From positions 1-33,332 of the forward strand of contig MLAK01000590.1 in NCBI GenBank assembly GCA_001839685.1: DNA of 33,332 nt, read 5' to 3'. The translations under genes and the position numbers were made by a program. Positions 26,736-33,332 of the stretch are shown piece after piece. Position 1 is the stretch's first letter. The number at the start of each line of letters is the position of its first letter. The notes beneath the pieces were generated by a model, which worked only from the letters and a program-made list of their open reading frames with translations, searched no databases and was not told the DNA's origin. The stretch comes from Tritrichomonas foetus. Taxonomy: Eukaryota; Parabasalia; Tritrichomonadida; Tritrichomonadidae.

Positions 26736-27695
26736 TTACAAATTTGTCATTTCCAAACCAGGAATTTGTGGTTCAGGAACAAGAAGCGACAAGTCCATCT
26801 TATCAAGATCAATTCGATATTTTTGCAAGTAGTTGTTTGCTTCTTCTTTTTCTTGCTGAACGATCGCTTGATCAATATTTGCCACAATTTTGCTGGCCAC
26901 TTCATTAATTATTTCATCAGGCTCCTCAAATTTCAAAGATTCATCATACCATGGAGGATTATCGTTTTTCTTTGGTCCAGGATCTTCCAAAATTGAAGCA
27001 GTTGAAACGTGTCCTCTCAATCTTGCCAATTCCGTCAGTTGCTGCTTTTTCCGTTCATTTTCATTATCCGGAAGTGGAATTAAAAGCTGTTCAAGTCTTT
27101 TAATGCATTCATCTATTTTCTTTTCTGTATCACTTTCAATCAATGCATGAAGGCTGTCTTGCTCTTGCTCAGATTCTGCCTTCGGATTAGGGTTGGACCC
27201 TTTCCCACGAATGGAAACATGAACGCCGAGTTCGGACTCCATCTGCTTCAGTGATGCACCTCGTGGCCCTAAAATGAATCCAATCATGTTCGGATTATTG
27301 AGATAAAATTTTCGCGTGCATTTTGTGAAGGCAATCCGGATTGCGCCAGGCACACGAAATGCTGGGTAAAGCGTATCGATCGAACTGAGGAGATTTTTTC
27401 GTTCTTTGAAAAGGGAATCTCTGGCACGAATTTGATTCCGGCTATTATCGTTTCTGTAGCCTTCGCTGTTATAAGTAATCATATTGGAAAGTGAAAGAAC
27501 GCTATCGAAGTTAATAATATTTGACGTTTCTCGTTCAAGATTAGCTAATTGATATTGTATTTCTTCAAAGCGAGCGCGTAAAAGCATTGAGTGTAAAAGA
27601 GGACTTTGCGTATTCGGAGGTAAAATACATGGTACATTAGGAATGTTTATATGCTCTCCTCTTTTACTCCATTTCGAAAGAGTTTCTCTTCTCAT
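26736..27695 (-). CDS. SF1: Branchpoint-binding protein, splicing factor 1 (SF1/BBP)
   Basis: 319 aa from the ATG at 27695. The arrangement follows SF1/BBP closely. A basic N-terminal motif with tryptophan (RRETLSKWSKR, W9) resembles the U2AF-ligand motif. Next come the conserved IPNVPCILPP segment, YNSEGYRN-x-R (75-85), a helix with ERKNLLSSIDTLYPAFRVP, a KH domain with the GPRG loop (143-146) and IRGKGS (162-167), then the QUA2 helix (QLTELARLRG, 219-228). SF1 binds the branch-site adenosine in pre-mRNA and hands it to U2 snRNP. The CCHC zinc knuckle that usually follows QUA2 is missing; the C-terminus is instead acidic and helical. Head-to-head with the eL42 gene across 195 bp. Confidence 0.93.
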   Translation of the reverse strand: MRRETLSKWSKRGEHINIPNVPCILPPNTQSPLLHSMLLRARFEEIQYQLANLERETSNIINFDSVLSLSNMITYNSEGYRNDNSRNQIRARDSLFKERKNLLSSIDTLYPAFRVPGAIRIAFTKCTRKFYLNNPNMIGFILGPRGASLKQMESELGVHVSIRGKGSNPNPKAESEQEQDSLHALIESDTEKKIDECIKRLEQLLIPLPDNENERKKQQLTELARLRGHVSTASILEDPGPKKNDNPPWYDESLKFEEPDEIINEVASKIVANIDQAIVQQEKEEANNYLQKYRIDLDKMDLSLLVPEPQIPGLEMTNL

Positions 27696-27890
27696 TTTAG
27701 TAAGAAAATTTTGAGAAGTTAATTAGCCTTTTTCTCATAATGAGGGACCATATAACAATAAAAAAAGTTTTGATCTAAAATCGCTATTCACTTCATGATT
27801 TTTGTTGTGTTGGTTAACAAAATTTAGTTAACTTTTTTGTGAAACGATTTTTCTATAAACGGGCACGACGGTTTGGCCGTCCTTTACGAA
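27696..27890. promoter_or_regulatory. Divergent promoter of SF1 and eL42
   Basis: The 195 bp between the two start codons must drive a splicing factor leftward and a ribosomal protein rightward. A short GC-rich patch (GGGCACGACGG, 27861-27871) lies about 20 nt before the eL42 ATG and stands out from the AT-rich surroundings. No standard initiator was found. Confidence 0.4.
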
Positions 27891-28205
27891 ATGGTGCACC
27901 ACCCAAAGACAAAGAAATTCTACTGCAAATTCTGCAAGAAGCATCAGAATCACAAGGTCGCTCAAGCCAGCCGTGGCGAAGAACGTAAATGCGCTCTCGG
28001 ACGTCGTCGTTATGATCGTAAACAGGAAGGTTTCGTGGGACGTGTTAAGCCCCTTCTTCGTCGTTCAAAGAAAACATCAAAGAAGATCAGCCTTCGTTTC
28101 ACATGCCAATCATGCAAGAAATCTTCAATGTATTGCCTTGGCAGACTTCGTAAGTTCGAATGGATGGTTGACAAGAAGAAGAAGCACGCTGAACCAACGT
28201 GGTAA
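27891..28205 (+). CDS. RPL36A: 60S ribosomal protein eL42 (L36a/L44)
   Basis: 104 aa from the ATG at 27891, the usual length for this family. MVHHPKTKKFYCKFCKKHQNHKV and RRRYDRKQEGFVGRVKPLLRR match the eL42 signatures. Zinc-binding cysteines are C12-x2-C15 and C72-x2-C75; the second pair is CxxC rather than the longer spacing common in animals. P54 in VKPLL corresponds to the proline whose change gives cycloheximide resistance in yeasts, so the sensitive-type residue is kept. The protein sits at the E site of the large subunit. The stop codon lies within TAAATTAAA, overlapping a trichomonad-type poly(A) signal. Strong use of C-ending codons indicates high expression. Confidence 0.96.
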   Translation: MVHHPKTKKFYCKFCKKHQNHKVAQASRGEERKCALGRRRYDRKQEGFVGRVKPLLRRSKKTSKKISLRFTCQSCKKSSMYCLGRLRKFEWMVDKKKKHAEPTW

Positions 28206-28615
28206 ATTAAATTTTTCTATAATTTCTAATTGTACATCCAAAAAAGCTTTTTTGAAATCTTTTTTGAATTTTTTTATCGATTTTTTATCTTTTTTTTTTT
28301 TCATTATCATTTTGAATCAAAAATTCATCTTCTCATGATATACATCATCTAAAAGTATATATTTCTTTATTCATTAAGAAAATACATTTTTTTTTTCTAA
28401 TTGGAAATCATTAAAATTAAAAAACACTATGCAAGATATAAAAATGACACTCTTGAATATAGTGAATATATAAAAACAGAAAAATGACGTTTAGTATTAC
28501 AATTTTAAAAATTTCCAAATATCACAAAATGCAATAAAAATAATCAATTAATCATACATGAAAAATAATAACCATAAAATATTCATACACTATTAAAAGA
28601 TATATTTGTTACTCT
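28206..28615. other. Convergent intergenic region, no gene seen
   Basis: A 410-bp spacer of two 3' ends, with T-rich runs at 28255-28300 and 28387-28396. No gene, repeat family or RNA gene recognised. Confidence 0.5.
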
Positions 28616-31210
28616 CTAAACATTAGCAGTTGGGCTAGTTGGGAAAACGTGTACCATTGTTGTATCAACAAGATACAAAGTTATGAGGTGCATCAGAACA
28701 AATCCACCTGATACAAAAATGCAAGCAAACAAAATATAGGCAATGAAATGAGCAATAATATCATTTTGTTCCTTCAATTTTTCTGCGGCATTTGAATCTT
28801 GAAAGTCACGAATGAGATCAAAGTCAAATCTAACAGAGCAGTCATTTGTATCTTGATATCTATAGTTTAATTTTTTGGCCATTTTAATGATTTGGTGCAT
28901 TCTATATGATTTTGAAGTAAGTCCATTGCCTTTTTCGAATTGATATTCACTTGGGTCTCTTGGTGCTGGTGGTTTTTCAAGAACTGGGAGAATATCAGCA
29001 GTTGGCTCAAATTGAGTGTAAGGTTTTTCAATTGGAATTGCCATTGATTGCACTAAGATATTTTCCATTTGGCTTCGTTGATCATTTATTGGTGTCTGTG
29101 TCTTTGACTTTGATCGGTTTCCTTTAGTTCCACTATCACCTGGCTCAGCACTATCAGTTACTAATGGCTGTAAATTATTCAATTTATTATCCAATCCGCC
29201 CATATTATTATTTCCATTAGTATTGCTTCCATTATTATTAGGATCGGTGCTGGGATTAGGTGGGAATGGTGTGGGATCATTTGGAATGTTTTCTATGTCG
29301 AAATCATCAAGTGACATGTCAGAGAGATTGTCAACAGCTGTTTGATTAAGGTTTTTGGGAGTATTAATAAGTGGTATATCTAGTGGAATATCATCGAAGA
29401 AGAAAACATTAACTGGTTCTGCTAAGTCATCTTGTTGTTCTACAGTTTTATCGACTTCATCTTTTTTAAGGCTTTTACCAGCCATTTTCTGGATTGCATC
29501 AAGATCGCTATCGTCAATTTCAATACTGTCATAATCAAATTTCTCTCTTTCTTCTTTAGATGTCATATCTTCACCAAGATCGATTACAAGGCTATGTTGG
29601 ATGATTGCCATACGCTTTTTAATTGACCATTCATAGAGACAATACCAAACTATTGCTAAAATTAAAGGAAGACATGCAACAACAATCAAAACAATACCAA
29701 TAGTATTGTTCGGTGCACCTCTTCCATCAGCAGACATGTATAAACCGACACAAATTCCAATTGCTTGTGCAATACGTGTTCCTGCATCTACAATAGTACT
29801 TGATGTGAACAAATACGGATTAAAAATGATATCCATTATCGCCATACCAAGACAAATTGTGAGTGAAACTTCATGATAACCAAGACATTCAGCGATAGCA
29901 AAAAGTATATGTGCACCTTCTTCCATAATTGGCCATAAAGAGTAATTGTTTTTATATATTTTACATTGTGTTGAAGTAGGTGTGTCAATATTCTCCAAGA
30001 AAAGACGGTAAACATATGGAATTTGTGAACGACGATACATAAGACCTTGAACAGAAAAGACTATAACAAATAAAAATGGGAAAACGACGGAAAATACCCA
30101 AACGAAGAAATAAATACCACCAAATGGATATATCTTGCTAGAATTATAATCAGTATAAACAGAAAAAGGCTGGCTTAAAAAGAATGCATTAATTGAGGGG
30201 AAAGTTAGCATTTTAGCAACCCAGATATATTTTGTGCAAAAATGGTTAATAAGTTGTTCTGGTTTAAGTTTGATTACACATATAACGATTTCAACAATAA
30301 TATAAATTACAAAGACTGCACAAAGAATACAGAAAACAATCTTTTCAATAAAGTAATCAATTTCTCCGCCTCTGCAATTCATAAAATCGAAGGCAAAATA
30401 GTCAACACCCAATACAACACCAAATACGAAAATAACGCTCCATAAAACCGTGAAAAATCGTGTGCAAATATAGTTACAGTTACTTTTTTTTTCTTTCCCT
30501 GAAAGTTGTGGCTCAAATTCATTTCCGATGAAAGTAATGAAAAACATGACCAAAATTGAACCTGGAAATCCAGCTAGAGCGCACAAAAAGTAGAGTAATG
30601 ATTGACAACATCTGAATTGTGTGAAGGAGATAGTCCTTCCAAGTGATGCAAAATACATTGAACCAACTATTCCAAGAATTTGTAAGATTACAATAATTGC
30701 CATCCAATCAAAATCCGTAAATAGGAATAAATTGATTTCAAATCCAATAAGACTGGCAGTTAAAACCATGAAAAGAAGACAAACTATAAAGCCAGCTGTA
30801 TGTGTGAATCCAATAAAAAGTGATGCACAGAAGAATGGTAAAATTAATGACCTTAAAAACGTCATTTCAAAGTTTGTAACTGGGCGCGTGTTGTTTGAAA
30901 TCCAGTCGATTATTTTCGATACGAGCGTATTTGCCCATTGGAACCAGTCATAGAAAGGCGTATCTTCTATGAACGAGGGATCACTGGATGATTTGTCTGT
31001 CTCGATTTTGTAGAAAGTGATGCCGTAGCCCTGGAGAACACGAATGAGATCAACAATTCCTTTTCCGAGCGCTTTAAAAGACATAAAGTTCATGATAAAC
31101 AAGGTGAAAAGTTTGAACTTGGAGATGTCCTTCTTCTTTGCCAAGCCATATGGATCAAAAAAACCCATTCTTGTCAGATTGTATTTGATTTCGAATTTTT
31201 TTTTGCCCAT
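28616..31210 (-). CDS. Polytopic membrane protein, about ten membrane helices, unknown function
   Basis: 864 aa from the ATG at 31210. No family recognised. The N-terminus (1-110) is basic and soluble. Six or seven hydrophobic helices lie between about 115 and 400 (for example FLRSLILPFFCASLFIGF, FIVCLLFMVLTASLIGFEI, IVFCILCAVFVIYIIVEIVI), and three or four between about 430 and 530 (including IGIVLIVVACLPLILAIVWYCLY). A long cytoplasmic region of about 270 residues, Asn/Ser/Asp-rich with poly-Asn, precedes one last helix (AYILFACIFVSGGFVLMHLITLYLV) near the C-terminus. The two helix blocks and a long soluble loop recall large multipass proteins common in trichomonads, some with adenylyl cyclase domains, but no cyclase domain is present here. 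A transporter, receptor or scaffold role cannot be decided. Confidence 0.85.
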   Translation of the reverse strand: MGKKKFEIKYNLTRMGFFDPYGLAKKKDISKFKLFTLFIMNFMSFKALGKGIVDLIRVLQGYGITFYKIETDKSSSDPSFIEDTPFYDWFQWANTLVSKIIDWISNNTRPVTNFEMTFLRSLILPFFCASLFIGFTHTAGFIVCLLFMVLTASLIGFEINLFLFTDFDWMAIIVILQILGIVGSMYFASLGRTISFTQFRCCQSLLYFLCALAGFPGSILVMFFITFIGNEFEPQLSGKEKKSNCNYICTRFFTVLWSVIFVFGVVLGVDYFAFDFMNCRGGEIDYFIEKIVFCILCAVFVIYIIVEIVICVIKLKPEQLINHFCTKYIWVAKMLTFPSINAFFLSQPFSVYTDYNSSKIYPFGGIYFFVWVFSVVFPFLFVIVFSVQGLMYRRSQIPYVYRLFLENIDTPTSTQCKIYKNNYSLWPIMEEGAHILFAIAECLGYHEVSLTICLGMAIMDIIFNPYLFTSSTIVDAGTRIAQAIGICVGLYMSADGRGAPNNTIGIVLIVVACLPLILAIVWYCLYEWSIKKRMAIIQHSLVIDLGEDMTSKEEREKFDYDSIEIDDSDLDAIQKMAGKSLKKDEVDKTVEQQDDLAEPVNVFFFDDIPLDIPLINTPKNLNQTAVDNLSDMSLDDFDIENIPNDPTPFPPNPSTDPNNNGSNTNGNNNMGGLDNKLNNLQPLVTDSAEPGDSGTKGNRSKSKTQTPINDQRSQMENILVQSMAIPIEKPYTQFEPTADILPVLEKPPAPRDPSEYQFEKGNGLTSKSYRMHQIIKMAKKLNYRYQDTNDCSVRFDFDLIRDFQDSNAAEKLKEQNDIIAHFIAYILFACIFVSGGFVLMHLITLYLVDTTMVHVFPTSPTANV

Positions 31211-32496
31211 TTCAATTACAGAAAAAATTGAAAAATTGAATATGGCATCATTTTAACGTGCAAAAATGAATTGAATTTTTGAATATATATGACTATATAT
31301 ATAATGAAAAAAATGAATAGATGTACAATTTCGGAACCTTTTCTGAAATTCTATGGAAAATCTTAAATTATGAGCAATTTATGAGTTAGAAAGATAAAAA
31401 TAATATTGATATATATATTATATGAGTTGTTATGTAATTTTTCCAAAATAAACACAAAGATACTGTTAAGGATAAACTCCGGTGAAGTGATGGCAAATCG
31501 ACGATAAGAAACTTTTTGATGAAAAAAGTCCTTTTTATAAACGTGCTTTTTTTAACAATTTTGAATTCATGATCTATCCACACTCAGTATTCGGAAATTC
31601 GGTTTATCTCATTTAATCAAAACAATAATCATCCACAAAGCAGCTATAAAGTCGTCCTCTAACAAGGGGGTTCAAATTAAAGATCCTAGGATGCAAAAGT
31701 TATCCAAAATTATTATTTTCTCCTTCGCCGTGATCTCTTCCTAAAGTTATGAGCAAAATCTATATCTTCGAAATTTTGTAATAGATTTTCATAGCAATAC
31801 ACTAATCATCTTTTTTGTCAATTATAAAAATAATTCATTTTTTAATTAATATTCATTTCATCAATGAAGATGAATCTAATGCATTTCTGAAGACAGATTC
31901 TTACTACCAGAGATAAATTACAAAAGAAGTTCGGAATGTTAACAATATATTTTTCCTTAATATTTTCATCACAGTGATTCTGGAAAGTAACTGGTTATAA
32001 CTTATAAATTCTTTATTGAATGCTACTATACATATTATTGTACACATCTATAAAATATGATAATTAAATATCATTTAATTTCAATACTTTGACCGAATCT
32101 CTAGAATTCAAACTCATGTAACAAAGCATAATATAACATCCAAATAGTGAATTTAAGAAAGCAATAATAATCATTTGAAATAGCTTTGGGGGAAAAAAAA
32201 AACAGGACGATACTCCGAATTCAAAGGAATAGCAAAAGCACATCAGCACATTGAAACATAGTGATATATGAATATCTTTTTGAGTATCATCTTTCTTTTT
32301 TTATTCTCCTCTTTTAATTCAATAGTCTTTTTGTCAATGTAAAGATTTTACTTGGTTCTTTAAGAATAAGATTTAGTGATAATTCGCTTCATTTACCCAA
32401 TTATATTTCAATAAGAGCTGATATTTCACCCATTTATTATAATTATCTAAAACTGCCTATAAGTAGAGAAGTACTTGAAGCCAATTCTTCTTGAAT
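31211..32496. other. Gene-free intergenic stretch, 1.3 kb
   Basis: AT-rich DNA. The hydrophobic frame at 32064-32249 has no family match and begins at a non-ATG codon. From about 32310 to 32496 short coding-like pieces on the minus strand (EISALIEI, ILKEPSKIFTLTKRLL) may be the decayed continuation of the pseudogene at 32497-32969. Confidence 0.45.
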
Positions 32497-32969
32497 TTAG
32501 ATATTAATTGTCGAATTAGATGTATGAAATGTTGCCTTTACAAATTCTTCTCCATTTCTAAGAAAGTTAAGAGTTGTTTCTACTATTCCATCATTTTTAA
32601 CATATGATGAATCAAATAACCTTTTTCGAATTCTATTTTGTGCATCGGAAAATTCAATAAAAGATTTTTCAATAAGAGGAGATGCTTCACTACATACCAG
32701 TTTTTGGACATTAGATAGAGAGAAGTAATAATATTCTCTTTAGAAGTTACGAAACGGAATTTCTACCTAGATACTGACAAAAACACAGTTAGTTTGCTGG
32801 AAATTTTGGCAATTTGGTGTAAAAATGATGATTCTGGTTCTTTAAAACTATTGTTAAATCAAATGAATGATTCTTCAACAACTTTCAAACTCGTCAAACA
32901 TTTTTCACATACTTTTGGAAGTGAATTTAACTTCAATATTTGATTACTAATATCATTTATTTCTGACAT
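32497..32969 (-). pseudogene. Decayed gene of unknown helical-repeat family
   Basis: The ATG at 32969 opens MSEINDISNQILKLNSLPKVCEKC. The frame then meets TGA at 32859-32861 and TAG at 32763-32765 without loss of coding character on either side (FNNSFKEPESSFLHQIAKISSKLTVF; KFRFVTSKENIITSLYL). Near 32700-32715 the reading frame shifts and continues for about 70 residues (LVCSEASPLIEKSFIEFSDAQNRIRKRLFDSSYVKNDGIVETTLNFL) to a TAA at 32497-32499. Two nonsense codons and one frameshift show a recently inactivated gene. The pieces LKVVEESFI and SPLIEKSFIEF look like repeats of one helical unit. Family not recognised. Confidence 0.72.
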
Positions 32970-33332
32970 GGTTTGGGGTATTGAAGGTAATGATTAACCA
33001 AAAAATGAACCCAAAGTTTTTCAAAAGTGACATCTGACTTTTGGTTAACCAAAAACGTCAGAAATAATTATATATTCAATATTGTCTCATATATTATTAA
33101 TTTTAGGTTGGAAAGGTAATAAAACATTTATAAAGAATGAAGTAATATCTTTATTAATATTTTCATGAGTGAATAGACAACAATTAGGATTTATTTACAA
33201 TCATCATCAGAATTTAGATTTTGATGAATTCGATTTATAATTTTCAGAAATGTTAAAATTTTAAAACAAAAAGAATAGAAATTCATCCTTATATAGTTGT
33301 TCAAGTTACAGAAGGTGGAGATACTAATGTTG
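32970..33332. other. Window end, no intact gene
   Basis: Upstream region of the pseudogene, with the palindrome at 33034-33061. A short minus-strand run (about 33110-33190, THENINKDITSFFINVLLPFQPKINN) looks coding-like and may belong to a further decayed exon or neighbour gene; it is too short to call. Confidence 0.4.
33034..33061. repeat. Near-perfect palindrome
   Basis: TTTTGGTTAACCAAAA (33039-33054) is a perfect 16-bp palindrome, flanked by CTGAC on the left and GTCAG on the right with two extra bases on the right. It lies about 65 bp upstream of the start of the pseudogene. It could be a protein-binding site or a small insertion footprint. Confidence 0.5.

Noticed and set aside
31660..31690. 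GGGTTCAAATT, similar to a tRNA B box
   Set aside because: The bases that should close the T stem do not pair and no A box or cloverleaf is found upstream.
32064..32249. Hydrophobic minus-strand frame as a small membrane protein
   Set aside because: It begins at a non-ATG codon, has no family match, and AT-rich DNA often gives such Phe/Leu-rich frames.

Overview
The window is eukaryotic nuclear DNA, AT-rich, densely packed with almost intronless genes on both strands, and it carries short probable 5' leaders, BspA-type leucine-rich-repeat and beta-helix surface proteins, ankyrin and TPR genes, and many decayed gene copies. This combination points to a parabasalid, most likely a Tritrichomonas/Trichomonas-type genome. 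The genus is inferred from gene style; no rRNA or other direct marker is present.

Layout. 1-51 is a large imperfect palindrome cut by the window edge. 358-1438 (-) is a Hop1/HORMAD-type meiotic axis protein whose start codon is separated from the rest of the gene by a 25-nt intron. 2459-4129 (+) is a protein kinase with a long insert. 4468-6030 (-) and 6335-8506 (+) are two large conserved-looking proteins of unknown function. 8661-8945 holds a decayed copy of the kinase 3' end. 9074-10597 (-) is a membrane-anchored beta-helix surface protein. 10753-12310 (+) is a broken ankyrin gene. 12362-13090 is a 17-bp minisatellite interrupted by a 587-N assembly gap. 13217-13921 (-) is a protein with two PB1-like folds. 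13922-15715 is a long gene-free stretch. 15716-16732 (+) is a protein disulfide isomerase, followed by a 15-bp minisatellite. 17280-19148 (-) is a RasGAP. 20091-21788 (+) is a BspA-like LRR protein. 21971-22945 (+) is a 3'(2'),5'-bisphosphate nucleotidase. 23103-23963 (-) is a TPR pseudogene. 24092-25504 (+) is an SMP-domain lipid-transfer protein. 25841-26233 (-) is a small acidic protein. 26736-27695 (-) is the branchpoint-binding protein SF1/BBP, divergent from ribosomal protein eL42 at 27891-28205 (+). 28616-31210 (-) is a large polytopic membrane protein. 31211 to the end is gene-free apart from a decayed gene at 32497-32969 (-).

The genes do not form one pathway, as expected for a protist chromosome. 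One functional link is notable: the window contains both a very short spliceosomal intron with a clear CTAAC branch site and the gene for the protein that reads such branch sites (SF1/BBP). Several apparent long reading frames begin at TTG, so I moved their starts to the first in-frame ATG. The PDI and eL42 genes have visibly more C-ending codons than their neighbours, consistent with high expression.
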